A stretch of DNA of 64,000 bases from Perkinsus olseni (GCA_013115135.1 JABANP010000090.1:62001-126000); one strand, 5' to 3'; shown: positions 33,471 to 45,143, counted from the first letter of the stretch. The notes: a model not told the origin generated them from the letters alone. A program made the numbers and translations.

Positions 33471-36078
33471 ATGTCTAGCGAGATACCGCCTTATGCCAGG
33501 GGCAATTGGAGCTTCTGCGTGCTGGGGGTTACAGCGCATTTGGTCTTCGTGAATCTTTCACTGGCGGCCTGCCTCCGCCAACCCCTTTTCCCGGTCAGTC
33601 CATGGCATCTAACACTCATTCCACAGGAAGCTAGCCGCAATGTGGAGAGTGAACTACTTTCACTGATGCCGAATCAGCAGTGGCCTATTGCTAATTCACT
33701 GTCATGCCCTTCTGTCTGCGAGCCGTTAAACGCGTTCCGCGATTCAAACCAAACCGGGCCACCGCGTCCCTCATACCCCCAGGCTAGCGACGTGGTCTCA
33801 TCATCATCCTCAAGAGAACCTCAGCAGATGCTTTTACCGCCACCGTCCGAGCTGACGGCAAAAGATGAGGAACCCTCCTCGGAAATTCTCTTGCGCGACC
33901 CGACACTGAAGGGCATCATAGAGTCCACCAGAGGAAAGCTCGAAGCCATTGAGCTCTTCTCGGCGTCCATGCTGAAGAATCCCTTCAACACCGCAGATGT
34001 GCGTCCTCGAATGAAGCCGTCTCGGTGCCCTGAGGCATGCTATTTTCTTAGAGCCTGTCGAAGATAAAAGAAGCCGCACTGCGACAGGACCCGACGAAGA
34101 CCTATTTGCAAGTCGCAGCGTTGGAGAGATCTTTGTCTGCGAGTAAGCCACGGGTCGACCTAAGATGCGCTGGCCATGCATCGACAGGCTCTAATTTGGA
34201 TTCACAATGGGGCGGGCAGCTGATTCGCCGCACGCTCCATCAAGAGCTCAATGCAGCCTACGCGCACGTCCATGGTGGGCCGCGGGCAACTCGCCCCTCA
34301 AAGCGAAATCCGACGCTCTCAGGGAAGTACCCGGACGATCCGGCCGCTGCTGTCAGTGTTGTTACTCGGGAGGAGATGGTGGAGATCATCGACCATGTTT
34401 ACAACGAATACAACGAGTCTGGCGTAGCTGGGTAGGGCGTGGGACCATCGCCCAGGCGCCACGGTTGGGACAATTAGGGAATGGATCCATTCTGTGGACA
34501 AGGCCATCCCGCCCGACATCAACGATTGGCTCCTCTTCGATGATCGGACTAAGTGTAAGTCTCGGCTGAGGGAAGGAGGCTTGTTATTTCCTCTCGGGAC
34601 AGATAACGAGAAGGCAGTGTATCACCGAGTATACCGCAGCCCAACTTGTATGCGCGTTATTGGCCCGCCTAACAATGATGACCTTCCGGCAACTATGCGG
34701 CTCGGGTGGGATTATCACATGCGCTGTTGCCTGGACTGAGCTGCCGTTCTGCAGAGTTCCCGCCAAAGCCTTCCTCGAGTTGATGACTTTCCGATCGGGT
34801 CCTCTGCGTAATGGGGCCCATATGGAACCGTGGATGAGGTTTCTGCCGGGCAAAGTCTTTGAACTCGTCCGTAATCACGTCACGCGGTTTTGGCGACAGT
34901 AAGTCCCCACCGACCATCGCCTTTGTTGTTTCAGCCTTTGGTCCTCAGATACACCGACTACCGAAAGCAGCGGGTGAAGATTCACATCACGGCCATGCGG
35001 AAGGAGCTACCACATTTCCTTGCCATCGTTAATATAAAACTTTGTGGAGTCTGGCCCTCGTACAAGGTGACTTGCCGAAGCCTCTCTTCGACCTAAGATA
35101 CCATTCTTGTTCAGAGGTAGAGAAGGCTCAGTTGAGACAGCGCAAGATAGATTCTAGTGGCAGCCAGGCGGCGTACGCGTCCCTAGTGCGATGCAGCGGC
35201 GCGGAGCTCATCCCAGAGGCACTCGTCAGAGAAGCTTTCGACTTGCACGATTACAACACCTTACAAGTAGCGAGTTCGCGTGACGGTAGGGACTCGCCGG
35301 ACTTCAAAAAACTGAGAATTGCTGAGCCCAGTAAACGATGGGTATTGGAGAACATAGGTGAGTACGCCTGCTGGAGGGCCACGACGATCGGCTGGTCTGA
35401 ATATCGTTTTCAGCAACACGGCGTATCCCAGCAGAAGGCGACAATGACGAGTATCTTCTGCCGTACTTGGTCGACTGGGATACCGCCAAGTTGGGCTCGA
35501 GACGAAGGCCCCTTCCGAGCCGACCAATGAAGGGTTGGCTGCACTCCCTTGGTGATGTTACTAGTTATGCTATTACTTATGAATTCATCGCTGCCCTCGC
35601 TGATTACTGTCTGCAGCATAGAAGCAACGTATTGGTGGTCGGGCCTGACTCGACACGATTGTCTTATTTTTTGACTGAGTATATTTCCAGCCGGGCTCCG
35701 CAAAGTGCGGTGAAGGTGATCGCTCTTGAAGTTGTCCAAGAGGAGACCACGAACAGCAAGCATCAACCCTGGGCGAGGTCAACCGAGGGCGCGACGCAGG
35801 CGGACGAACCCGTCACGTCATTTCCGAGGCACCTCGAGTATCGTCCATCGGTGTGTTCGTACACTGGCCGGCTCAAGTGGCCTCCTCCTATACGCGCGAC
35901 GCTCAACGACGTTCACAACCACTTCAACCCGCAAACAGCGATAGTCACTTCCCTTAGTGAAGGCATTGATGCGATAACGCCACAGCTGCGTACCATGGGC
36001 TGCCTCAAACGCTACATTGTACTCGGCGGTCGCAGTAGCGGTAGCGCCTATCATACTTACGGGGTATACTACCGCTAG
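33471..36078 (+). CDS. Methyltransferase-like protein, multi-exon, family tentative
   Basis: The ATG at 33471 opens MSSEIPPYARGNWSFCVLG and a hydrophobic stretch to LAAC, possibly a signal anchor, then a Ser/Pro-rich region. Introns were resolved at about 33999-34053, joining NPFNTAD to SLSKIKEAALRQDP, and after NESGVAG, joining to EWIHSVDKAIPPDINDWLL. Later exons give FFRSGPLRNGAHMEP-like text, then AEGDNDEYLLPYLVDWDTAK and YEFIAALADYCLQHRSNVLV. VGPDSTRLSYFLTEY is placed like the glycine loop of a Rossmann methyltransferase, and the end (QTAIVTSLSEGIDAITPQLR, then CLKRYIVLGG) resembles the later strands of such folds. The canonical GxGxG is not present, so SAM binding is unproven. The middle exons (34560-35040) are not certain. 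Confidence 0.5.
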
Positions 36079-36694
36079 GCTGCCCTGAGAAAAGGGTATC
36101 GCCGGTACGATACGACGGATGGGAGATCGCCGGGGATCTCGGTAGAGTCACTCGTCACATGCTCCACCCGTACATGGTGAGAGACCAGGCAGGGGCAGTC
36201 GATCCTGGTAGGAGGCGCTCAGCGACGGCAGTGATGCTACGATTGGTATTTTAGGTCTATTATGGGCGATTTCATCGGCAGCCACATTATTCCGGCGAAG
36301 ACATCATTGAGTGTCGTTGCATGCATTCCTTAGTTGTGTTTCTGCGTCTCTTTCGTAATTGCGTTGCTGACAGTAGAGAACTCGTAGCCGGGCAATCTCC
36401 ACACCAAAACTGCGACCCTCGAAGAACTGCATGTGGTTGCGCGGTATGAGCAACTCGACTTCCGGTCACACGAGTCTGAGTTGCTATTTGCGATTATTGG
36501 AATGGGGGCGCTGCTGGAGCCGCATGGAGGTGTTCAACTCCTCATGCCCTTCGTGTTGACACTGCTTTGTGAGCACAAGTCGAATGATAGAACACAGCAT
36601 TACAACAACAACACCATGCATGTCTTCTTCCATATTCTCGGGAGAACAGCCGACCAAAGCCTTCCCGCCCAACATTCTGATGGATATTGTCTAT
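36079..36694. other. Intergenic region, convergent
   Basis: This spacer lies between a plus-strand gene ending at 36078 and a minus-strand gene ending at 36695. No gene, repeat or RNA is recognised. Confidence 0.4.
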
Positions 36695-37653
36695 TCAAGG
36701 ATAGACGAGTGTTCGACTAACCGCATGCATTTCTATCGAAGCGCGGGCTATATATTCCTTGGTAGGTATCTTCTGTCTCTGGAAGGTCCATTCTTCGTCA
36801 CGAGCAACGTCAACGGCCTCCTTAGCGATAATGGAGTACGCTTGGCACATGTTCGGGAAAGTGTCGAACATTTTCTTAACAGCGGCTCCCAAAAGCGGGC
36901 AGAAGTCTTTCATTCCCTCCATAACGATACCTAGCTTGCTCATATCATATTCATCCGTTGTAAGATAGCCTTCGAACTCGGGGACGCGGTCCAAGATGTG
37001 GGCAAAAGTGGATTGGTCGATGTTTCTCAGCGGGTCCGATCCAGTGTTGTCTGGAGGGTTCGTATACATGAACCGATAATTTTTGTCAGGGTTTTCGGTA
37101 TGGTCTCCCAGCGAACCAAGTTTGCCGACGGAGCCGTCATGACCAGTGTATAAATTACTGACAAGAATGAGGCAACCTCAAGTTTCGCCAACACTATGCA
37201 CAGTCGATGCTGCCCTACAATCCGGCCGTGAAGGCATTCTGGTCACGAGTCTTGGGACAGGCGATGGACTCAGTGATCACGCCATTTTCCCTGTCGGCGA
37301 CAATTTCCAACTCTGACCTGCCGTCTGTACCCGTCTCGCCACTGCTGTAAAGGCAAACTGCTCTTGGACCAAACTGAGTGCTCCGGATGGCACTCTTAGT
37401 CAGGGGAGGGAAGTCCTGATAAGAAAGAAGGTTTGAGCCAACCAGCTCAGCCAATCATCATCTTCGAAGCAATGACACAAGCCACACATGGCGGCCAGCG
37501 ACCGTCGTCGGCTACTGTCAGTCTGACTCCAGCTGTTATTCATGTTCTTACGTCGTTGTGTGGGGAGAGTGAGCCGATTGCGTTACCGAGGGGCAAGTTG
37601 GTCGTCATAACAGCCGCGACTGATGCTCCGATGAAGGTCTTTGTGGTCGGCAT
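36695..37653 (-). CDS. Predicted secreted protein, local paralogous family (copy C), three exons
   Basis: Exon 1 from the ATG at 37653: MPTTKTFIGASVAAVM, then TTNLPLGNAIGSLSPHND, donor GTAAGAAC. Exon 2 begins DFPPLTKSAIRSTQFGPRAV and ends SIACPKTRDQNAFTAG, donor GTAGGG. Exon 3 begins FNLYTGHDGSVGKLGSLGDH and contains NPDKNYRFMYTNPPDNTGSD, VMEGMKDFCPLLGAAVKKMF and IAKEAVDVARDEEW. Both introns fall at the same codons and phases as in copies A and D. The first exon and its flank belong to the large tandem duplication; exons 2 and 3 differ strongly from copy D. Function is unknown; secretion is inferred from the N-terminus. Confidence 0.75.
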
Positions 37654-38131
37654 TTAAGGGATTATTCTCAACACAGTATGAAGGCATCATCGAGACCGCA
37701 CTTTAAAGGCCCAATTCGAGCTCGGTGTACAGGAGTAGTGGAAGCCGTGTTGGCGTTCTCAAGAGGCTCTGAAGCGTCCTCGTTACATCTCGGGGCGATA
37801 CTGGAAATCAATCTACGGGCAAGTAAATTGCGCGCAACATTCTGATCGGATGTTGACTGGAAGAGTCCAGCGTTGGGTGCCACGGACCAATAGTTCGGAA
37901 TAAGGATATGGACAGTACCATACGATGAAGGGACTCCATATTGTATTAATCGTTATTTTCACGGTTGCGCGTGTTTCACAGCAGACCACCGCAGATGGCC
38001 TCTGAAACAGTGCTTGTCTGAGTTACGCTCGAGGCTCGCTCGACGTGGCAACGATGATGCCAAACATCGTCTTTGCATGCAACGGCAGCGCCTTGCTGGC
38101 CACTCAACAATAACCCAACATCTCCCATACG

Positions 38132-39641
38132 TCAGTAAGTTTTATCAGTAATAATATCTAGGGCCTCACTAATGGCACTGACACCCTTCCTAACATCATC
38201 TTCGGTATTATAGGGCCCAAGGGAGAGCCTGAGGCTACCCTCCTCACCCAATGCTCGATGAAGTGGTATCGCACAGTGATGCCCAGCACGAAGACAGACG
38301 CCTTGCAGCCCGCTAGCAATCGTACCAATGTCGTTCGGATACACACCGTCAAAAGTCATCGACACTATAGGAGCCCCTCGATTGGCCTGAGGACCTCCGA
38401 GGGTTCGGCAGGGAATCTTCGATACTTCATCCAGGGTTATCGACAACAACTCCTCCTCGTTCTCTCTGATCTCTTCGCGATGGTCCATGATGTACTGAGC
38501 GGCAGCGGCCATACCAACGGCCTCGGCTAACGGCGGTGTACCTACGGACAGAGCAAACTGACTTCTAGGTTATTGGAAGAGGACTACCTGGTTCGTATCG
38601 CCACGGCGAATCAGTGTATCTGATATTGAGATCATCGTCGATGTCCTCCAAGGCGCCTCCTCCAGTAGTGGCTGGTAGAGGCAGCACCTTCAACGCCCGA
38701 GGAGACAGCCAAAGGACTCCAACTCCAGTTGGGCCGAACATCTTATGACTGGAGAAGACGATGGCGTCGACCCCCAACTCTTCGACATTGATTTCTTGAT
38801 GAGGGACGCTCTGTGTACAGTCCAACACTATCAATGCTCTCGGTGCTCTACTCCGAACCAGCTTGCGAATCGCTTCGACGTCGGCCTCATGACCGGTAAC
38901 ATGGCTCACATGCACGAAAGATACCACCTTCACCCGGCCGTCGAGTTTGCTGGCGAGATCCTTCATGTCGATATCGGCCGTGTTCTGATCAATCTTGACC
39001 ATCTCGGTCGTCGGGCATGCGGTGCTCCACGGAAGTATATTACTATGATGATCCATTTCCGTTACCAAAACTTTCCCATCTCTCAACAGACCATTCCTGG
39101 CCGCCATGCCCGCGAGCCTGTTAAGGCCATCGGTCGCCCCAGACGTTATCACAAGCCCTTCAATCCCCTTCGCTCCTATGAATTTCGCCATCGTCTCTCG
39201 CGATTTCTCCAGAGCTTCCGTTGCTCGCTCAGCGGCCAAGTGAGCGGAGCGATGCACATTCGAGTTCGTATTAGCGTAGAAGTGGTCCATCGAGTCCAGC
39301 ACCACCTGGGGCTTCTGGGAAGTCGCTGCCGAATCCAAATACGTTAGCTGTTGGTTCGTGAAATACGGGAAGTCCTTCCGTAGAGCTGCCCGCGCCGCGA
39401 CACCGATGAGAGCGATGAAGGCCAGCGAGCCCAGTCCATACCCGAAGCCCCCACCACCCCTCGGGGACGATCGAAACCGGAGGTTCGGATGGTACCGAAC
39501 GCCCGAGCGGGCTGGTAGCACTGCCGTCGAGTGGACCCGAGATGGCGCTAAGAAAAAGGAGCTGACGACCAAGGTGGCGATCAAGGCCCAGCCAAAGATG
39601 GTAGCCACCACGACCCCTCGTGAGCGGCTTCGGAAAGCCAT
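38132..39641 (-). CDS. sufS: Plastid-type cysteine desulfurase SufS, copy 1 (open)
   Basis: SufS removes sulfur from cysteine for Fe-S cluster assembly, using pyridoxal phosphate. The ATG at 39641 begins MAFRSRSRGVVVATIFGWAL, with a hydrophobic signal segment ending SSFFLAPSRVHS. A basic Ser-rich stretch follows, then a second hydrophobic segment (GLGSLAFIALIGVAARAAL) before the enzyme starts at KDFPYFTNQQLTYLDSAATS. Active-site features are present: TEMDHHSNILPW, the PLP lysine in VFSSHKMFGPTGVGVLW, and the persulfide cysteine in LRAGHHCAIPLHRAL. The 46-bp intron 38542-38587 joins WRYEPG to TPPLAEAVGMAAAAQ. The spliced length is 487 residues. The three-part leader suggests import into a plastid with extra membranes, probably a relict plastid if the host is Perkinsus-like. 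Confidence 0.9.
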
Positions 39642-39892
39642 GGATGATCACAACTGTCATGACGTTCGCGCCGCTATCAACGCTCCATGCGGCACCTCCC
39701 GCCCTCAAACTCACAATTCAACAACGCAAAAACTTAACTTATGAAATGGACAGATTTATCAGACTAGTCAAATGAAAAATGTCATCTACGATGAGTTACC
39801 GGGTGGCGGAAGACGGGGGCGTTTTTTGAGCTCCCTTCGAGAGTTTCCTCTGCGACTGCCACCATCATCAACCCAACCATCAAAACGGACAC

Positions 39893-40766
39893 TCAAACTT
39901 TAATGCCACCGTTTACAACGTACTGGCAGCCGAGTTCACTGAGTTTGATGTGAGCTTGGGCGTAGTCACATAGGAACTTATTATTGTCCTTGGCGTACAT
40001 CTCAACGTACTTTCTGAATGACGGATCGGTGACGAGGCAATTATCACTTTCTAAGACAAGGAGGCCATTGTCAGTCTTGCTCTTTGCCTTAGCATCTTCA
40101 ATGATGTTGACGAAGTACTCGTTGTCGAACTTGAGCCACTTCCTCGCCCAGGAACGGCCGCCCTTCATACCGATGCCTTCTTTGCCGTCATTACGAGCAA
40201 TGTTGCTGCCATTGGTGTACTGAGTACCATGACCAGCCGCCTCCTCAACGGTTCCAGAGCGGTCCTTGAAGGCCCTACCAATAGTATGCGCACCGGACAG
40301 GATGACAATCTCCTGGTCGTTGAAGCCCATACGGTAGAAGATCTTCCTCAGATGGTCAGCCCCCTCAGGGTTGGGTAGTCTCCCTTCAGGAGGGCACTCC
40401 TCCGGTCCAGAGATATCTTTCCTGCCGAACTTCATCTTGGGGATGATATCGGGGCCACCACAGTGCTTCAAGGCACACGCCGAAGCCAACTGGATGGCTA
40501 GCACCGCCACACTTTGGCCAGGGGAGGGACTTATCGTAGGTGCCACTGTCATGCCAGGCGAAGCGGACAATAATAGGGTCGCAGTTGAGCCTGTCGATCA
40601 TGGCCGTCAATTCATCAGCCATGGCTCTGATGTCCTTGGCGTACTGGGCCGTGTCAACCTCACCACTGGTAGTAGTGGACGCGGGCCTGACGGCCTGTCT
40701 ATTGGCAGCTGCGGCCGGCACAGCCTTGGACGTGCTACCTCTGCAAGAATCACAGATGTTACCCAT
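39893..40766 (-). pseudogene. Ascorbate peroxidase, copy 1, inactivated by a 116-bp deletion
   Basis: The ATG at 40766 (MGNICDSCRGSTSK) leads into DELTAMIDRLNCDPIIVRF and AWHDSGTYDKSLPWPKCGGA, the distal heme-pocket region with Arg, Trp and His. At 40497/40498 the sequence jumps to IQLASACALKHCGGPDI in another frame. The matching stretch in copy 2 (45750-45865) is missing here. The rest is intact to the stop at 39893, including the proximal histidine in ILSGAHTIGRAF. The loss removes about 39 residues and shifts the frame (116 is not a multiple of 3), so no full enzyme can be made unless an unseen splice bypasses it. Confidence 0.85.
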
Positions 40767-41500
40767 GAATGAATGCCTAAAAGGCTAATGGAATGGATAA
40801 CCTAAAGTCTCAAAGCCTATCAAGAACTTCGAGGAACAAAAACAGAAACTACCACAACGACTCAACGCTCTTTCCTTCGAGGAACGCTAAGGGAATACAG
40901 CTCACTTCTCAGCAAACTCATTGCAGACGAGTAAACAGTAGTCTAGCGTCACGAACACAAGACAGTTGTCATCCTTTCAGGATAGTAGGGCTGTTGTAAT
41001 TGATTCCAGCTAATCAGCGGTGAGTTCCGGTGAACTTGTGCCATGAGTGAATACAACGACCTCCGCAGGAGCCACGGGGCGAATCAGCGATACAGGTTTT
41101 CCGAGGACACAGGCTCTGCAGACAACCGTACGGGCACCCACGACATGCTCTGCTTCAGGTATCATGCGGGGCGTTCAGTTTTGTTACGCCTCACCATGCT
41201 AAAGCAGAGTCAAGGTATTACGGTTCGAAGATCATAACCGTTCATCAACCTCACTAATAGTGACTCACTATGCTGGTAATAGGAAAAGTATCACCAAGGA
41301 ATGAGGGCGTCTGTGTTAGTAAGGAGTGAGTAACCAGTAACCCGAACTGTTACCCAAGTGAAGGCTGCCGACCAAGGCCAGGTTGTTATTCAAGGCCAAG
41401 ATCCCATCCAAGGGCATGCTGCCCTCAAGAGAGCTCGCGCGGTTTACCCAATCCACGTGCGGTCTGACTGACGATTCAGATATTTACTGACAGTTTCAAA
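40767..41500. other. Spacer, mostly the right end of duplication unit 1
   Basis: Up to about 41320 this is shared with 46135-46690. A 64-residue open frame (41043-41237, plus) is kept in both copies, but it resembles no family and could persist because the copies are young. The rest shows nothing. Confidence 0.4.
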
Positions 41501-41881
41501 TTATTCCGCAAGTGAGCTCTTGGCAGATACAGTGAGCGATATAATTTGATCTTTCCTAACTTTAACAAAGACAAGAGGGGGGATATATTTTCTCTTGTCT
41601 TTGCCGCCAAGAATGAGCTCACCCGCGGGGTGTTCAGTGACAACAAGATGCAAAGAAAAATAACGTTTTCTGACGAGCCGCGTTGACTTGGACCGGTCCA
41701 TCAGCTGCTGCATCAGAGGGGCGTACGGCTTCATGCGAGCGTACGGAGGTGCCAGGCCGAGGCTGGCGAAGGGACGGCCCTCCGCGCCAGCGATCAATCC
41801 GAAGCTGATATCGTTCTCAGTGGCAGTACCGACCACCTCAGAGTGCTCGAAAACGGTCATATTTTCACCATCGTCTGACAT
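41501..41881 (-). pseudogene. Truncated aspartic protease fragment
   Basis: The text GLIAGAEGRPFASLGLAPPY, MKPYAPLMQQLMDRSKSTRL and ELILGGKDKRKYIPPLVFVK matches the middle of the protease at 32043-33129 with scattered substitutions. Both catalytic aspartate regions and both ends are missing, and similarity stops shortly after VKVRKDQ. No ATG-led open frame gives a sensible protein. Its place, just before the second secreted-family gene, mirrors the order protease then family gene around 32-37.6 kb and points to an older, larger duplication. Confidence 0.82.
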
Positions 41882-42044
41882 GGTCTCACATTGACCAACA
41901 GGCTAACACAAGTTGAATGACGTCACAGACTATCACAGCAACATCATCATCATGCATGACTTCATTCACATTATCCCTCGACGTAATGTATTCGCAGAAC
42001 AGGTCGATAATAATAGGGATTATCAGACAATTGATGAGGCAGTA

Positions 42045-42893
42045 CTAACCGCACTCGACCCCATTGAAGCGTGGACTGTATATAAAGGTCACGTCGGTTT
42101 GCTCTCTAAACATCCATTGTTCATCACGAGCAACATCGATGGCCTCCTTGGTTTTTGAGAATATTAGACACAAGTTTTGGAATGTTTCGAATGTCTTCTT
42201 CAGAGCCTCTTCAACAAGTGGACAGAAATCCTTCATTCCCTCCGAGACTGCCTCCAGCTGGCTCACGTCGAAATACGTTGTTTTAAGATACCCAGCAAAC
42301 TCGCGAAAGCGTTTGACTATGTGGACGAAAGTCGATTTGTCAAGGTTTGCCAGTGGATCCAATCCAGTCTTTGCAGGAGGAGCCGCATGCCTGAACTCAA
42401 AATTCGTATCATTTCTTTTGCTTTGATCTCCATAAGCTTTCAGTTTGCCTTCATCACTGAAACACATGAAGCCACGCTCCAATCATGCTGACATCATGCC
42501 CGGTCTCTGGCTCACAATTTTGCCGTAAACGCATCATGTTCCTCAGTCTTGGGACAAGCGACGAAAGCGGTACTTGTGTCTTCTCCCTCCTGGACCACGA
42601 CGTTCAAAGCTGACCAATTATCTGATCCCTTCTTCCCATTATTGAACTTGCAGACTCCTGCGGGATCAGAAATAGCAATGTAACCGTTGCGGAGGGGAGG
42701 GAAATCCTGCAAACAGCAGCAGCCGACTACTGCCACCCGTGTGAAAACCCCGGCAGAAAATTTTCGAACTGTATGTAGTTGTTCTTACGTCATTGTGAGG
42801 CGACACTGCGGAGCTGATGGCGTTACCGAGGGGCAAGTTCGTAATCATAACAGCCGCGACTGATGCTCCAATGAAGGTATTTCTAGTCGGCAT
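42045..42893 (-). CDS. Predicted secreted protein, local paralogous family (copy D), three exons
   Basis: Exon 1 from the ATG at 42893: MPTRNTFIGASVAAVM, then ITNLPLGNAISSAVSPHND. Exon 2 starts DFPPLRNGYIAISDPAGVCK and ends AFVACPKTEEHDAFTAK, donor GTGAGCC. Exon 3 starts DEGKLKAYGDQSKRNDTNFE and contains SEGMKDFCPLVEEALKKTFE, QNLCLIFSKTKEAIDVARDE and a short tail to the stop at 42045. Splice phases match copies A and C. Copy B (27690-27885) is closest to this member by the exon 3 text KDFCPLVEEAL. Function is unknown; the N-terminus predicts secretion. Confidence 0.75.
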
Positions 42894-43371
42894 TCGAGGG
42901 ATCATTCTCAACACTGCATGAGGGCATCATCGAGACCGCACTTTGAGGGTCCGATTCGAGCTCGGTGTACAGGAGTAGTGGAAGCCTTGTTGGCGTTCTC
43001 AAGAGGCTCTGAAGCGTCCTCGTTACATCTCGGGGCGATACTGGAAATCCATCTACGGGCAAGTAAATTGCGCGCATCATTCTGATCGGATGTTGACTGG
43101 AAGAGTCCAGCGTTGGGTGCCACGGACCAATAGTTCGGAATAAGGATATGGGCAGTACCATACGATGAAGGAACCCCATATTGTATCAATCATTATTTTC
43201 ACGGTTGCGCGTGTTTCACAGCAGACCACCGAAGATGGTCTCTGAAACAGTGCTTGTCTGAGTTACGCTCGAGGCTCGCTTGACGTGGCAACGATGATGC
43301 CAAACATCGTCTTTGCATGCAACGGCAGCGCCTTCCTGGCCACTCAACAATAACCCAACATCTCCCATACG

Positions 43372-44884
43372 TCAGTAAGTTTTATCAGTAATAATATCTA
43401 GGGCTTCACTAATGGCATTAACGCCCTTCCTAACATCATCTTCGGTATTATAGGGCCCAAGGGAGAGCCTAAGGCTACCCTTCTCACCCAACGCCCGATG
43501 GAGCGGTATCGCACAGTGATGCCCAGCTCGGAGACAGACGCCTTGCAGCCCGCTAGCAATCGTACCAATGTCATTGGGATAAACACCGTCAAAAGTCATC
43601 GACACTATTGGAGCGCCTCGATTGGCCTGTGCACCTCCGAGGGTTCGGCAGGGAATCTTCGATACTTCATCCAGGGTTATCGACAACAACTCCTCCTCAT
43701 TCTGTCTGATCTCTTCGCGATGGTCCATAATGTACTGAGCGGCAGCGGCCATACCAACGGCCTCGGCTAACGGCGGTGTACCTACGGACAGAGCAGACTG
43801 ACTTCAAGGGCTTTGGAAGAGGACTACCTGGTTCGTATCGCCACGGCGCATCGGTGTATCTGATATTGAGATCATCGTCAATGTCCTCCAGGGCCCCTCC
43901 TCCAGTAGTGGCTGGTAGAGGCAGCACCTTCAAAGCTCGAGGAGACAGCCAGAGGACTCCAACTCCAGTTGAGCCGAACATCTTATGACTGGAGAAGACT
44001 ATGGCGTCGACCCCCAACTCTTCGACGTTGATTTCTTGATGAGGGACGCTCTGTGTACAGTCCAACACTATCAATGCTTTCGGTGCTCTACTCCGAACCA
44101 GCTTGCGGATCGCTTCGACGTCGGCCTCATGACCGGTAACATGGCTCACATGCACGAAAGATACCACCTTCACCCGGCCGTCGAGTTTCCTGGCGAGGTC
44201 CTTCATGTCGATATCGGCCGTGTTCTCATCAATCTTGACCATCTCGGTCGTCGGGCATGCGGTGCTCCACGGAAGTATATTACTATGATGATCCATTTCC
44301 GTTACCAAAACTTTCCCATCTCCCAAGAGACCATTCCTGGCCGCCATGCCCGCGAGCCTGTTAAGGCCATCGGTCGCCCCAGACGTTATCACAAGCCCTT
44401 CAATCCCCTTCGCTCCTATGAATTTCGCCATCGTCTCTCGCGATTTCTCAAGAGCTTCCGTTGCTCGCTCAGCGGCCAAGTGAGCGGAGCGATGCACATT
44501 CGAGTTCTGGTATTAGCGTAGAAGTCATCCATCGAGTCCAACACTACCTGGGGCTTCTGGGAAGTCGCTGCCGAATCCAAATACGTCAGCTGCTGATTCG
44601 TGAAATACGGGAAGTCCTTCCGTAGAGCTGCCCGCGCCGCGACACCGATGAGAGCGATGAAGGCCAGCGAGCCCAGTCCATACCCGAAGCCCTCGTCAAC
44701 CCTCGGGGACGATCGAAACCGGAGGTTCGAATGGTACGGAACGCCCGAGCCGGCTGGTAGCACTGCCGTCGAGTGGACCCGAGATGGCGCTAAGAAAAAG
44801 GAGTTGACAACCCAGGTGGCTATCAAGGCCCAGCCAAAGATGGCAGCCACCACGACCCCTTCGTGAGCGGCTTCGGAAAGGCAT
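43372..44884 (-). pseudogene. Cysteine desulfurase SufS, copy 2, two frameshifts
   Basis: Copy 2 starts like copy 1 (MPFRSRSRRG, ATG at 44884), but an extra T at 44860-44861 throws the leader out of frame. An extra TG at 44508-44509 restores the original frame about 350 bp later. Downstream, all catalytic text is intact (DHHSNILPW, SSHKMFG, RAGHHCA), the 46-bp intron position is kept, and most changes are silent or conservative. The frame between the two insertions contains stops, so the signal, transit region and start of the enzyme are lost. Recent decay, or two assembly errors, would both fit. Confidence 0.8.
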
Positions 44885-45143
44885 GGATTATCACAACTGT
44901 CATGACTATCGCGCCGCTATCAACGCCCCCGGCGGCGTCTCCCGCCCTCAAAAAACTCACAATTCAACAACGCAAAAACTCAACTTATGAAATGGACAGA
45001 TTTATCAGACTAGTCAAATGAAAAATGTCATCTACGATGAGTTACCGGTGGCGGAAGACGAGAGCGTTTTTGAGCTCCCTTCGAGAGTTTCCTCTACGAC
45101 TACCACCAACCATCATCATCAACCCAACCATCAAAACGGATAC

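Larger units (their letters stand above)
37560..41320. repeat. Tandem segmental duplication, unit 1
   Basis: This unit matches 42795-46690 in the same orientation at high identity across introns, spacers and coding regions. Both contain exon 1 of a secreted-family gene, a cysteine desulfurase, an ascorbate peroxidase and about 500 bp beyond the peroxidase. The offset is about 5.24 kb at the left and 5.37 kb at the right; most of the difference is the 116-bp deletion in the unit 1 peroxidase. Edges are approximate. Confidence 0.9.

Noticed and set aside
38745..39347. 200-residue plus-strand open frame
   Set aside because: It lies wholly antisense to the SufS coding region, and its text has no family features; the same shadow appears at 43985-44521.
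41043..41237. 64-residue plus-strand open frame kept in both duplication units (also 46408-46602)
   Set aside because: The units are so similar that any frame would persist. No signal peptide, domain or codon pattern supports it.
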